Position numbers and translations under genes: made by a program
The notes under the pieces: model-generated
Database searches by the model: none
Told to the model about the DNA's origin: nothing
The model's input: the letters and a program-made list of their open reading frames with translations, nothing else
Assembly: GCF_022179445.1 (NCBI RefSeq)
Contig: NZ_BPQU01000013.1
Location: 62,001-126,000, forward strand
From: Methylobacterium mesophilicum
Lineage (GTDB): Bacteria > Pseudomonadota > Alphaproteobacteria > Rhizobiales > Beijerinckiaceae
Length of the DNA stretch: 64,000 nucleotides
Direction of reading: 5' to 3'
Shown: positions 53,769 to 62,642 of the stretch, piece by piece
Position numbering within the stretch: the first letter of the stretch is position 1
Layout of the letters: each line of letters starts with the position of its first letter

Positions 53769-55427
53769 CTAACCGCGCGCGCCGTCGCCCGTGACTTCGA
53801 GCACGACGCAGGCGCGGATCGGCCGGCCGTACTCGTCTGTGCCCGCGACCGTGACCCGGTGGGCGCCCGGCGCGAGGTCGTCGGGCAGGCCCGCGGTCCA
53901 GATGTGGGTCGAGGGCGTCGCCTGCACCCAACTCTTCTTGGTCTCGGGATAGCGGGCGTAGAGTTCGGTCACGAACGGATCGAGCCGGCGCGTCCGCGCC
54001 ATCGGCGCCGGCGCCCGGTCGCCGATCCGAATCGTGAGGTTCGTGCGCGGGCCGCCGTCGAACACGTTGACCACGAGATTGGTCGCCGACAGCGCGTCCT
54101 GCGGGACCGGCGGGCGCAGCCCCTGCATCGGGTGGCTCGCCCGGACGATCTCGGGGGCGGCCGGGCGCAATTCGCTCTCGAAGGCGATCCGCATCGCCGC
54201 GTCCGGCTCGCCCTGGGCGGGGACGAAGCGAGTGGTGTAGTCGGTGCCGCGGATCGAGAGCACGTGGAAGCCGTTCGGCGTGCCGTCGCGGCTGTCGGCG
54301 GACGGGATGCCGGTGCGGGTGTCGGGGCCGCTCCACCACGAGCCGGACACGGCGGTCATCACGTGGTGGTGGTGCCGCTCCGCAAGGTAATGGTGCTCGG
54401 TGGTGTGGGTGTGGCCGGCGAGGCTCAGCACCGTCCGGCCGGCCAACAGGTCGAGGAGCGCGGCCCGGTCGATCGTCGCGCTGCGCGGGTCGTCGCCGGT
54501 ATCGGTCACCAGCGGGATATGGGTCGCCAGCACGATCAAATCGTCCGGCGGGATCTCGGCCAGAAGGTTCTTCAGGAAGGTGAGCGAGCGCTCTCCGACA
54601 TGGCCCCGGTAGGTGTTGGCCCCCACGGGGACCGGCGGCCCCATCCACTCGACGTTGTCGATCATCACGAACAGCGCCCGCCCGTGACGGAACGCGTAGG
54701 TCGGCGCCCCGAACACGCGCTTCCAGGTCTCGCGGCTGTAGCGGGCGTCCGGCGCCTGCATGTTGAGGTCGTGGTTGCCGGGCAGGCTGTACCACGGCAG
54801 GCCGATCCGCCCGACGATGCGGTTGGAGCGGCCGTAGAGCGAAAGGTCGTCGAACAGCACGTCGCCGGTGGTGAGGCCGAAGGCCGCCGGGATCGCCATC
54901 GCCCGGGCGACTGCGGTGTCGCGCACGTGGTCGAGCTCGAACCGGCTCTCGGGCTGCGGATCGGTGAACAGGATCACGTCGAAATCCGCCGGCTCGTCGG
55001 CCTTCGTCAGGGTGAAGTCGATCGCGGCCGGGAGCGGACCGGTGGGCGCGAGGCCCCTGTAGCGCAGGCCGAGGCCCGCGGGCGTCCCGCCGGGCTGGTG
55101 GATATAGGAGTGGCGGGGCACGTTGTCGGCGTCCCGCGGCAGGGCATAGCCCGGCGGCTTGATCACGAACACCGCGCCGTCGCCCGGCATCGGAAGGCGG
55201 TAGCGGCCGTCCCTGTCCGTCCGCACCACTTCCCGGCCGTTGGAGACCAGCACGCCCGAAAGCGGCGCGCGCTCGGAACCGGTCGCCTGGATGGCGTAGA
55301 CGATGCCCGTGGCCTCACCGGATTCCTGCGCGCCCGCGCGGCCGGCCAGGAGCGAGAGGGCGGCGGCGCCTGCCACGGTCTCCCGGCGGGTGAGGCGTCC
55401 GGCGGCTGAGATCGAATCGCGCGACAT
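53769..55427 (-). CDS. Tat-exported calcineurin-like phosphoesterase
   Basis: 552 residues with a twin-arginine signal (LTRRETVAGAAALSLLAG, cleavage near GAQ). A carboxypeptidase-like N-terminal domain (GVLVSNGREVVRTDRDGRYR) precedes the phosphoesterase domain: VILFTDPQPE, TTGDVLFDDLSLYG, LPGNHDLNM, LATHIPLV and LAGHTHTTEHH. A C-terminal beta domain follows. This three-part form is known from secreted phosphodiesterases. Note that the first metal motif reads TDPQ rather than the usual D-x-H. The substrate is unknown. Confidence 0.85.
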   Translation of the reverse strand: MSRDSISAAGRLTRRETVAGAAALSLLAGRAGAQESGEATGIVYAIQATGSERAPLSGVLVSNGREVVRTDRDGRYRLPMPGDGAVFVIKPPGYALPRDADNVPRHSYIHQPGGTPAGLGLRYRGLAPTGPLPAAIDFTLTKADEPADFDVILFTDPQPESRFELDHVRDTAVARAMAIPAAFGLTTGDVLFDDLSLYGRSNRIVGRIGLPWYSLPGNHDLNMQAPDARYSRETWKRVFGAPTYAFRHGRALFVMIDNVEWMGPPVPVGANTYRGHVGERSLTFLKNLLAEIPPDDLIVLATHIPLVTDTGDDPRSATIDRAALLDLLAGRTVLSLAGHTHTTEHHYLAERHHHHVMTAVSGSWWSGPDTRTGIPSADSRDGTPNGFHVLSIRGTDYTTRFVPAQGEPDAAMRIAFESELRPAAPEIVRASHPMQGLRPPVPQDALSATNLVVNVFDGGPRTNLTIRIGDRAPAPMARTRRLDPFVTELYARYPETKKSWVQATPSTHIWTAGLPDDLAPGAHRVTVAGTDEYGRPIRACVVLEVTGDGARG

Positions 55428-55502
55428 CGGGGGCTCCTGCTCGGCGGCAAAGGCCAAGCAGAGGCGTTTGACCGCCGGATGACAGAGCGGCCCCGAACGC
55501 GC

Positions 55503-55535
55503 GAGGCCCGCACCCCGGGTCGGGGTGCGGGCCTC
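55503..55535 (-). terminator. Perfect 14-bp hairpin after the L,D-transpeptidase gene
   Basis: GAGGCCCGCACCCC and GGGGTGCGGGCCTC pair exactly around a five-base loop, 33 bases past the transpeptidase stop. No T-run follows on the minus strand. It is another U-less hairpin at a gene end. Confidence 0.6.
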
Positions 55536-55567
55536 GGATGAGCCCGTCGGGTCGAAGCGCGGAGCGC

Positions 55568-56866
55568 TTACTCCTCGTCGCCAGGCTCGAAAGTCTGGGG
55601 CAGCGGTTCGGCGCTGGCGACCGGGGTCGGCGCCCCGATGGTCGAGGGCACGTTCACGCCGTCGCGCTTGTAGATGTCGTCACGGAACTGCACGAGGCCG
55701 TCCGGGGTCGCCCAGGCGGTGATGTAGGTCCAGTAGACCGGCACGGGCTGAGCGATGTTGGCGTCGACGCGCTTGCCGCTCTCGATCGCCTGCTCGACCT
55801 GCTCGCGGCCCCAGCCGGGCGTGTCCTTCAGGAGCCACGTGATGTACTCGCGCACGTTCTGCACGCGCACGCAGCCCGACGAGATGAAGCGGAAATCGTC
55901 GCCGAACACGCCCTTGGTGTTCGTGTCGTGCATGAACACGCCGTAGGGGTTCGGGATGTTGATGCGCACGATGCCCATCGAGTTGAAGTCGGCGCCCGAT
56001 TCCTGCCGGTAGGTGTAGCGCGTGCCCTCGTCCGAGTTCCAGTTGATCGAACGCGGCGAGACCTCGCCGTTGCCCGACAGGATGTGGATCTTGTTGTCGG
56101 TGAGGTAGTTCGGATCCTTCTGCATCTTCGGAATCAGGTCCTTCTTCACGATGGAAGCCGGGACCGTCCAGGTCGGGTTGAAGTTGATCTGGGTCGCCTT
56201 GGTGTTCATGATCGGCGACTGGCGGTCGATCTTGCCGACGCCGGCGGCGTGCAGCGTGACGACCTGGCCGTTCTCCACGGTCTCCACCAGGGCGGCCGGG
56301 ATGTTCATGATCACGAAGCGCCGGCCGAGATCGCCCGAATAGGAGCGCAGGCGGACGACGTTGGTCTCGAGCTGGTGCAGCCGCACGTCGGCGGGCACGT
56401 TCATCGCCTGCTGGGTGGCGAGGCTCATGGCGCCGGTCTGGCTAAGGCCGTGACGGGCCTGGAACCGCTTCACGCCGGCCGAGACGTAGGAATCGTACAC
56501 GCCGGAGCCGCCGGCGGCCGGATCGAGGTCGCCGGTGACGATCAGGCGCTGGCGCACCGCGGCCACCGCCGGGCCCTTGGCGCCGACGCGCAGGCGGTCG
56601 GCACCGGAGACCGGGCGCCAGCCGCCGCGGTTGACGATGTCCCGATAGCGCTCGACCATCTGCTCGGTGGCCGACACGGTCTGGGGCGACAGGATCGGCA
56701 CGGTCTCGCGCTGCACCTGCATGCCGGCGGGCGAGGCGTAGTCCTGCGCCCATTCGGCCTGGGCGTAGTTGCCCTGGTCGCGGGCCTCGGCGGCACCGAG
56801 GCCGAGCGTGCCGAGCGCGGCGACGCCCAGGATGGCGGTGAACCGGTTTGTTGCCTTGATGCGCAT
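55568..56866 (-). CDS. L,D-transpeptidase (YcbB-like)
   Basis: 432 residues, with a signal peptide (ILGVAALGTLGLGAAEA, cleavage before RDQ). A peptidoglycan-binding domain (GVYDSYVSAGVKRFQARHGL) lies near residues 95-150. A YkuD catalytic domain follows, with YGVFMHDTNTKGVFGDD and FISSGCVRVQNVREY, which hold the His and the catalytic Cys. It forms 3-3 crosslinks in, or links proteins to, periplasmic peptidoglycan. The C-terminus is Pro-rich. Confidence 0.93.
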   Translation of the reverse strand: MRIKATNRFTAILGVAALGTLGLGAAEARDQGNYAQAEWAQDYASPAGMQVQRETVPILSPQTVSATEQMVERYRDIVNRGGWRPVSGADRLRVGAKGPAVAAVRQRLIVTGDLDPAAGGSGVYDSYVSAGVKRFQARHGLSQTGAMSLATQQAMNVPADVRLHQLETNVVRLRSYSGDLGRRFVIMNIPAALVETVENGQVVTLHAAGVGKIDRQSPIMNTKATQINFNPTWTVPASIVKKDLIPKMQKDPNYLTDNKIHILSGNGEVSPRSINWNSDEGTRYTYRQESGADFNSMGIVRINIPNPYGVFMHDTNTKGVFGDDFRFISSGCVRVQNVREYITWLLKDTPGWGREQVEQAIESGKRVDANIAQPVPVYWTYITAWATPDGLVQFRDDIYKRDGVNVPSTIGAPTPVASAEPLPQTFEPGDEE

Positions 56867-57161
56867 CAGTCGCTGGCTCTTGTCCGGAGTTCGTCAGTTC
56901 ATGGCGAGAGCGGGTCTACTCGGTCGCCACGGTGTCGGGATGACCTTAAGACTCCCTATCGAAGGGGCCGGATTGTGGCGTCGGCGTGCGCCAGCGCACG
57001 TGGCGACTGGATGCGGCACGGCGACAACAGTCCCGGGTCGATCAGTGTGGCAGAGATGTCACCGCACCGCCGGCCAGCGCGGGATTCCGCCTTCCTCGGA
57101 AGGACCGGCCGCGCGGCCCCGACGTGTCGTCTCGGTCGATCATCATCCTCAGGACGGAAGC

Positions 57162-57647
57162 ATGCCGATGAAGATCTTTTGCGCGGCCCTCCTCGGCCTC
57201 AGCCTGTTCACGGGGGCGGCCCAGGCCGATCCGATCAAGGCCGGCGACCTCACGATAGACACGCCCTGGCTGCGTGCCACGCCGAACGGCGCCAAGGTCG
57301 CGGGCGGCTACGTGACGATCCGCAACACCGGCAGCGTCCCGGACACGCTGACGGGCGCCGCGGTGCCGTTCGCGCGCTCGGGCGAGATCCACTCCATGTC
57401 GATGGAGGGCGGCGTGATGAAGATGGCCCCGGTCTCCGGCGGCCTGACGGTCAAGCCGGGCGAGACCGTGGAGCTGAAGCCCGGCGGCTATCACCTGATG
57501 TTCGAGGGCCTCTCGGGCGCCCCGAAGGCCGGCGACAGCGTATCCGGGACACTCACGTTCCAGCGGGCCGGCACCGTGCCGGTCACCTTCTCGGTCGCAC
57601 CGATCGGCGCGAGCGCGCCTGGTGGCGGCCACCAGCATCAGCATTAA
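57162..57647 (+). CDS. Copper chaperone PCu(A)C
   Basis: 161 residues. Signal peptide (FCAALLGLSLFTGAAQA, cleavage before DPI). It has IKAGDLTIDTPWLRATPNGA and the Cu(I)-binding pattern HSMSMEGGVMKM, then PGGYHLMFEGL, i.e. H-x-M ... M ... H-x-M. A His-rich tail (GGGHQHQH) could bind extra copper. It delivers Cu(I) to the CuA/CuB sites of cytochrome c oxidase in the periplasm. A Sco-like partner is not adjacent. Confidence 0.92.
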   Translation: MPMKIFCAALLGLSLFTGAAQADPIKAGDLTIDTPWLRATPNGAKVAGGYVTIRNTGSVPDTLTGAAVPFARSGEIHSMSMEGGVMKMAPVSGGLTVKPGETVELKPGGYHLMFEGLSGAPKAGDSVSGTLTFQRAGTVPVTFSVAPIGASAPGGGHQHQH

Positions 57648-57709
57648 AGCGTCCACCGCCGGAGTGGATACCGGCTCGGCGCAAGCCAACGTGCCGATCC
57701 AAGGCCTTG

Positions 57710-57768
57710 GAGCCGTTCACGATTGCGCGGCGGTCGGGAACGGCTCGGGCGTCCGACTCTGCCGAGCC
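57710..57768. promoter_or_regulatory. Two mutually exclusive hairpins sharing one arm
   Basis: GAGCCGTTC (57710-57718) can pair with GAACGGCTC (57738-57746). The overlapping GGCTCGG (57742-57748) can instead pair with CCGAGCC (57762-57768). Only one can form at a time, the pattern of an attenuator or small-RNA switch. Which strand is transcribed is unknown. Confidence 0.4.
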
Positions 57769-57982
57769 CGGACGGCGACACACCTTCCGGGTGTTTCAAG
57801 AAGAGTCGTGCAACTGTTCCTCGCGAGGCCCACGCTCCGCTGTTCAAGGCTGCGCGGCCGCGGGGAGCCCGATTTCAAGACCGGTCCAAGGCACCGTATA
57901 TTCGGCGGTGTCCAGGTCACCTTTTGAATGCTTGCAGCCGGCGGCGTGTGCCATATCTTAACCATCGGCCGGCTCATTAAGG

Positions 57983-57998
57983 TTAAGAAAGATCTAAC
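57983..57998 (+). promoter_or_regulatory. Candidate CtrA-binding site upstream of rcdA
   Basis: TTAAGAAAGATCTAAC fits the CtrA consensus TTAA-N7-TTAAC with one mismatch. It lies 109 bases before the rcdA ATG, in an A+T-rich island that should hold the promoter. Confidence 0.45.
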
Positions 57999-58106
57999 CC
58001 TGATGCTGCCGCGGTTCGGCGCTAGGATTGCGGCGTCGCCCGAGAGCCATGGCCGGAATGTCCCGGTCCGGGACGGCTTGGCCCGTCGGCGGCACAGGAG
58101 AGGCAC

Positions 58107-58637
58107 ATGAACGGCTTCGATGTCACGTTCCGGGACGATCGGGACTGGGTCGATTTCGGCAAGACCTACGTCAATTCCGAGGCGTTCAAGACGCTGTTCC
58201 GCGACGGCATGCTGCTCGTGGAGGAGACGGCGGCCTACCTCGACGGCCAGGGCCGGGACGAGTCGCGCCTGGTTTCCCGGGATGCCACGCTGAGTTACGC
58301 GGCCGAGAGCATGCGCCTCACGACGCTACTCATGCAGATCGCGTCGTGGCTGCTCGTGCAGCGCGCGGTGTCGGAGGGCGAGATGACCCCGGCTGAGGCG
58401 CTGCTGGAGAAGCATCGGGTCAAGCTCGGCAAGTCCGACCCGCCGAAGCAGTCGGACTTCACCCTGCTGCCGATGCGCCTCCAGCAGTTGATCCAGCGGG
58501 CTCGCCGGCTGCACGCCCGCATCCTGCACCTGGATTCACTGATCACCGACGACCGCCCGACGCCGATGCCGGTCGAGAGCCCGGTGGCGGCGCAGCAGGG
58601 CCTGCTGCGCATGGCGTTCCGCCTCGGCGAGGGCTGA
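58107..58637 (+). CDS. rcdA: RcdA (DUF1465), regulator of CtrA degradation
   Basis: 176 residues. It is the all-helical DUF1465 protein: FGKTYVNSEAFKTLFRDGML, LSYAAESMRLTTLLMQIASW and LPMRLQQLIQRARRLHARIL. In Caulobacter this protein (RcdA) joins CpdR and PopA to deliver CtrA to ClpXP at the cell pole during the G1-S transition. AGGAGAGG lies just before the ATG. A hairpin follows, shared with the convergent MetQ-like gene. Confidence 0.88.
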   Translation: MNGFDVTFRDDRDWVDFGKTYVNSEAFKTLFRDGMLLVEETAAYLDGQGRDESRLVSRDATLSYAAESMRLTTLLMQIASWLLVQRAVSEGEMTPAEALLEKHRVKLGKSDPPKQSDFTLLPMRLQQLIQRARRLHARILHLDSLITDDRPTPMPVESPVAAQQGLLRMAFRLGEG

Positions 58638-58644
58638 GGATTGT

Positions 58645-58681
58645 GGCGCGGCCGGACCGGCTGGTTCCGACCGCGCGCCAA
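58645..58681. terminator. Hairpin between the convergent rcdA and MetQ-like genes
   Basis: TGGCGCGG-CCGGA and TCCGACCGCGCGCCA form an imperfect hairpin (two-base bulge and one mismatch) filling the 46-base gap. It probably ends transcription from both sides. No T-run is present. Confidence 0.45.
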
Positions 58682-58683
58682 TC

Positions 58684-59463
58684 TCAGAAGGCCGGCACTT
58701 CCCCCGGCCGCTTGTCCGTGATGTAGGCCCGGATCGTATCGTTCTGATAGGCGTGGACCAGCTTGGGCACCCAGGGGGCGTTCTTGTCCGTCTCCCGAAC
58801 CGCGATGAAGTTGCTATAGGGATTGTCGACCGACGACTCGATCGCGATCGAGTCCTTGCCCGGCTTCAGGCCTGCCTCGACCGCGTAATTGGTGTTGATC
58901 ACCGCAGCGTCGAGATCGTCGAGGCTGCGCGACAACTGGGCCGCGTCGATCTCACGGAACTGAAGCGTCTTCGGATTGTCGGTCACGTCGAGCACCGTGG
59001 GCAGGATGCCGACGCCGTCCTTCAGCTTGATCAACTTCTGCGCCTGAAGCAGCAACAGGGCACGCCCGCCGTTCGACGGGTCGTTCGGGATGCCGATCTT
59101 GGCGCCGGCCTTCAGGTCGCCGACCGCCTTCACCCTCCGGGAATAGAGCCCGATCGGCGAGACGATCGTGGCCCCGACCGGCACGATCTTGTAGCCCTTG
59201 GCGGTGATCTGGTTCTCCAGGAAGGGCTTGTGCTGGAAGGCGTTGGCCTGAAGGTCCCCGGCATCCAGGGCGGCATTCGGCAGCAGGTAGTCCGAGAACA
59301 CGACCAGATCGAGATCGAGCCCATCCTTGGCGGCGATCGCCTTGACCTTCGCCCAGACGTCCTCGGAATCGCTCATGATGCCGACCTTGATCTTCCCGCC
59401 CGCCAAGGCTGGGGCGGCGAAGGTCAACAGGACTGCGACGACAAAAAACAGCCAGCGTTTCAT
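58684..59463 (-). CDS. MetQ/NlpA-family ABC transporter substrate-binding protein
   Basis: 259 residues from ATG 59463 (GAGG upstream). Signal peptide (FFVVAVLLTFAAPALA, cleavage before GGK) without a lipobox, unlike most MetQ lipoproteins. The mature sequence KIKVGIMSDSEDVWAKVKAI, DLQANAFQHKPFLENQITAK and IGIPNDPSNGGRALLLLQAQ is typical of the NlpA family, which binds D- or L-methionine or related ligands. No metN or metI is adjacent. Confidence 0.88.
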   Translation of the reverse strand: MKRWLFFVVAVLLTFAAPALAGGKIKVGIMSDSEDVWAKVKAIAAKDGLDLDLVVFSDYLLPNAALDAGDLQANAFQHKPFLENQITAKGYKIVPVGATIVSPIGLYSRRVKAVGDLKAGAKIGIPNDPSNGGRALLLLQAQKLIKLKDGVGILPTVLDVTDNPKTLQFREIDAAQLSRSLDDLDAAVINTNYAVEAGLKPGKDSIAIESSVDNPYSNFIAVRETDKNAPWVPKLVHAYQNDTIRAYITDKRPGEVPAF

Positions 59464-59913
59464 GAACAAAGACCTCGAAAACGTCACTCGCAATGTTCGA
59501 GCGCGCCATAAGATGTATTGAGTTTGTTTTACAAAATACTCACACACCGCACGACAAACACATCGGAACAGACATCTGCCATCGGACCTGGACGAGATCG
59601 CGACAACCGAAGATCGTGACCGGGCGGAACATCGACGGCACCGGACATTACGACGGCTCGGCTTGGCTGGAAAAGAGGCCGCACCGATCGGGTTGACCGG
59701 GTGGAGCGCCCGGACAGCGCCGTGACAGAAGAACATTTTCTCCATGCGGCGTCGGAGAAGATCGAACGCGTCGGAAGGCTGGAAAATTCGCCAGACCATT
59801 CCGCCAGAAAAATTCCCGCCCTGCTCTGCGACAGCGCCGGACAGACACGAAAAAACGGGCGGCTCCGCTAGGGACCGCCCGTCCTGATTCGTTTCGGCGC
59901 GATCCGTCCGGGA
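59464..59913. other. Intergenic region, MetQ-like promoter side and rpmE 3' end
   Basis: No gene is seen. An A+T-rich stretch near 59520-59545 (TTGTTTTACAAAATAC) is likely to hold the promoter of the MetQ-like gene. The rpmE terminator lies at 59850-59882. I found no SAM-riboswitch pattern. Confidence 0.45.
59850..59882 (-). terminator. Rho-independent terminator of rpmE
   Basis: On the minus strand ACGGGCGG pairs with CCGCCCGT around a 12-base loop and is followed by a T-run (AAAAAA on the plus strand). It lies 32 bases after the rpmE stop. Confidence 0.85.
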
Positions 59914-60162
59914 TCAGCGCTTGCCGAGGTTGCCGAACCGCGAGTTGAAGCGCGAGACGCGGCCCGCGCGGTCGAGCATCTTCTGCTCGCCACCGGTCCA
60001 GGCCGGATGGGTGAGCGGGTCGATGTCGAGGTTGAGGGTGTCACCCTCCTTGCCGTAGGTCGAACGGGTCCGGTACTCGGTGCCGTCCGTCATCACGACC
60101 TTGATGAAGTGGTAGTCGGGGTGCTCGGTCCCCTTGGCCTTTGCGGCCGCGTCCTTCGCCAT
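59914..60162 (-). CDS. rpmE: 50S ribosomal protein L31
   Basis: 82 residues from ATG 60162. [36 protein letters not shown] and [20 protein letters not shown] match the long L31 form of alphaproteobacteria. There are no cysteines, so this is the zinc-independent (C-minus) form. It is divergent from the ABC exporter gene, an arrangement I recall from other Rhizobiales, and has its own terminator. Confidence 0.95.
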   Translation of the reverse strand: MAKDAAAKAKGTEHPDYHFIKVVMTDGTEYRTRSTYGKEGDTLNLDIDPLTHPAWTGGEQKMLDRAGRVSRFNSRFGNLGKR

Positions 60163-60404
60163 GACCTGTCGTTCCTGTTCTGGCATGCCGGCGGGGAGCG
60201 CAGGAGGCGCCGCCCGGCCCGGGATGCGGAAGGTGTCAGCGGTTGCACCGAACCGTAGGTTCGTGGCAACGGCACGTCCAAGCCGACCGTGGTGGCGGCC
60301 CGCGGCCATTGAACACGCGCAATCGGATGAGGGGCGGCGTATATCGCAGGCTCTCTCCGGGAACAAGCGCCGTGGACCGGGTGGGAAGAGACGCGTGAGG
60401 CGTG

Positions 60405-62252
60405 ATGGCCCGTAAGACCAAAGCGGCCGCTTCCGGCCGGCCGAAGGCCCCTTTGAGCGCACTGCGGCCGCTCCTGCCCTTCGCCCTGCGGTATCGCGGG
60501 CGGATCGCCGCCGGAATCCTCGCCCTGATCTGCGCCTCGGGCTCGACCCTGGTGGTGCCGATCGCCATGCGGCGGGTCATCGACCACGGCTTCACGGCCG
60601 ACGGCGCGAACGTGATCGACGCCTACTTCCTCGCGCTGCTCGGGGTGGTCGCGGCTTTCGCGCTGTCGAGCGCGGCCCGGGTCTACACCGTGGTCACGCT
60701 GGGCGAGCGCGTGGTCGCGGATCTGCGCAGTGCCGTCTTCGCCCGGCTGACGATCCTCGACCCAGCCTTCTTCGACCGCTCGCAATCGGGTGAGATCGTC
60801 TCCCGGCTCACCGCGGACGCGACGCAGATCAAGGCGGCCTTCGGCGTCTCCGTCTCGATCCTGCTGCGCAACCTGTTCCTGTTCGTGGGCGCGACCACCA
60901 TGATGGTGATCACCAGCCCGCGCCTGTCCGTGATGGTGCTGGCCGCCATCCCGGTGATCGTGTTCCCGTTGATCGTCTCGGGCCGCGGCGTGCGGCGGCG
61001 CTCCCGGGCCGCGCAGGACCGGCTGGCGGACGCCTCGGCCTACGCCGCGGAGGCGGTCGGGGCAGTGCGGACCATGCAGGCCTTCGGGCGCTCGGGTACG
61101 GCCGCGGCCCGGTTCGCGGCGGCCTCCGAGGACGCCTACAGGGCCGCCCGGGATTCGATCCGGGCGCGGGCACTGCTCACCGGCGTGGCAATTTTCCTGA
61201 TCTCGGCCTCGGTAGTCGGGGTGATGTGGTACGGCGCCCAGGGCGTTCTCAACCACACGATGACCGGCGGTGAGCTGTCGCAATTCGTACTCTACGCGGT
61301 GTTCGGAGCGGGCGCGCTGGGCCAGCTCTCGGAGGTCTACGGCGACCTCGCCATGTCGGCCGGCGCAGCCGAGCGGCTCACGGAGATCCTCGCGGCCGAG
61401 CCCGCGATCCGTGCGCCCTCCCCGGCCCTGCCCCTGCCCAAGCCGGCCGCTGGCGCCGTGAATTTCGAGGCCGTGCACTTCGCCTATCCGACGCGGCTCG
61501 GTCACGCCGCCCTGGACGGGCTGACCTTCGCGGCGGCCCCCGGCGAACGCATCGCCATCGTGGGACCGTCCGGTGCCGGGAAGTCGACGGTGCTGCAGCT
61601 GCTCCTGCGCTTCTACGATCCGCAGGGTGGCCGCGTGCTGGTCGACGGCACCGACATCACGAAGGTCGATCCGGAGGCGCTGCGCGCCCGCATCGCCCTG
61701 GTCCCGCAAGATCCGGTGGTGTTCTCCGGGACCGTGTCCGAGAACATCCGCTACGGACGTCCCGAGGCCGGCGAGGCCGAGGTGAGGCGCGCCGCCGAAC
61801 TCGCCAACGCGCACGGCTTCATCGCGGCCCTGCCGCAGGGCTACGACACGCAGGTCGGCGAGCGCGGCGTGACCCTCTCCGGCGGACAGCGCCAGCGCGT
61901 CGCCATCGCCCGGGCGATCCTAAAGGATTCGCCGATCCTGCTGCTCGACGAGGCGACCTCGGCGCTCGACGCGGAATCCGAGCGCGCGGTCCAGGCCGCC
62001 CTCGACACGCTGATGCGCGGGCGCACGACCCTGGTGATCGCCCACCGGCTGGCCACGATCCGCGCCGCCGACCGGATCCTGGTGCTGGACGACGGCCGCA
62101 TCGTCGAGACCGGCACCCACGAGAGCCTGCTCGCCCAGGGCGCGCTCTACGCCCAGCTCGCCAGCCTGCAATTCACCGACGCCCTGGACGAGACCGTCCG
62201 CGGCAAGGGTCTTCGGACCCGCGAAGGCGAACGCATCCCCGCCGCCGAGTGA
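60405..62252 (+). CDS. MsbA-like ABC exporter (permease plus ATPase)
   Basis: 615 residues from ATG 60405 (GAGG upstream; GTG 60402 is also possible). It has six membrane helices in the first 330 residues ([20 protein letters not shown] to the [14 protein letters not shown] region). The ATPase follows: [14 protein letters not shown] (Walker A), [19 protein letters not shown] (Q-loop), [16 protein letters not shown] (signature), [11 protein letters not shown] (Walker B) and VIAHRLATI (H-loop). It is a half-transporter that works as a dimer. Lipid or peptide export is likely, but the substrate is unknown. Confidence 0.92.
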   Translation: MARKTKAAASGRPKAPLSALRPLLPFALRYRGRIAAGILALICASGSTLVVPIAMRRVIDHGFTADGANVIDAYFLALLGVVAAFALSSAARVYTVVTLGERVVADLRSAVFARLTILDPAFFDRSQSGEIVSRLTADATQIKAAFGVSVSILLRNLFLFVGATTMMVITSPRLSVMVLAAIPVIVFPLIVSGRGVRRRSRAAQDRLADASAYAAEAVGAVRTMQAFGRSGTAAARFAAASEDAYRAARDSIRARALLTGVAIFLISASVVGVMWYGAQGVLNHTMTGGELSQFVLYAVFGAGALGQLSEVYGDLAMSAGAAERLTEILAAEPAIRAPSPALPLPKPAAGAVNFEAVHFAYPTRLGHAALDGLTFAAAPGERIAIVGPSGAGKSTVLQLLLRFYDPQGGRVLVDGTDITKVDPEALRARIALVPQDPVVFSGTVSENIRYGRPEAGEAEVRRAAELANAHGFIAALPQGYDTQVGERGVTLSGGQRQRVAIARAILKDSPILLLDEATSALDAESERAVQAALDTLMRGRTTLVIAHRLATIRAADRILVLDDGRIVETGTHESLLAQGALYAQLASLQFTDALDETVRGKGLRTREGERIPAAE

Positions 62253-62642
62253 TTTGGGACTTGGCTGCGTCGGGTTCGGCGACGGAAGGGGTCTATCCGT
62301 CGCCCGGATCCGGGACAGTGATCGCGCTTTAACGGGCGGCCGCGTTGAAGGTCGAGTTCCCGAGCCTAAGGGTTTCCGTCCGTGGAGGGGCCCGACCGGC
62401 TGCCGGGCTACGCCAATACCGCCTCCGGGATCCTCGCGCAGGCCGACGCCACGGGTCTCGATCCGATGCTCACCGCGACGGCCGGGCCCAGGCCGAGGTG
62501 CTGGGGAAGGCCAACGCTGCCCTGGCTGTGGTTGGCGCCGGGCGATGCGTGTGCCCCCGAGGGCATCACCGCCAGTGTACGCCATCGCGGGCCGGACTAT
62601 CAAAACGCTTCGTTCGGTCCGGCATATCGGAAGGGTGAGCCC
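62253..62642. other. Intergenic region with a possible gene remnant
   Basis: No intact gene. A protein-like pattern (NTASGILAQADATGLDPMLT in one frame, then AEVLGKANAALAVVGAG in another) suggests a decayed coding fragment around 62385-62545, but I cannot name the family and it may be chance. Confidence 0.35.

Larger units (their letters stand above)
57648..58106. other. Structured intergenic region before rcdA
   Basis: No gene is evident. It contains two hairpins that share an arm (57710-57768), a smaller ACACC/GGTGT hairpin near 57780-57795, and near 57983 a CtrA-box-like sequence in an A+T-rich stretch. This looks like a composite control region, possibly with a small RNA. Confidence 0.45.

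Noticed and set aside
59464..59600. SAM-type riboswitch before the MetQ-like gene
   Set aside because: I looked for the SAM-II pattern used in alphaproteobacteria and could not find a convincing stem and pseudoknot.
62253..62642. A protein gene between the ABC exporter and the OmpA-like gene
   Set aside because: Only short protein-like fragments in different frames were found; kept as a possible remnant, not called as a gene.
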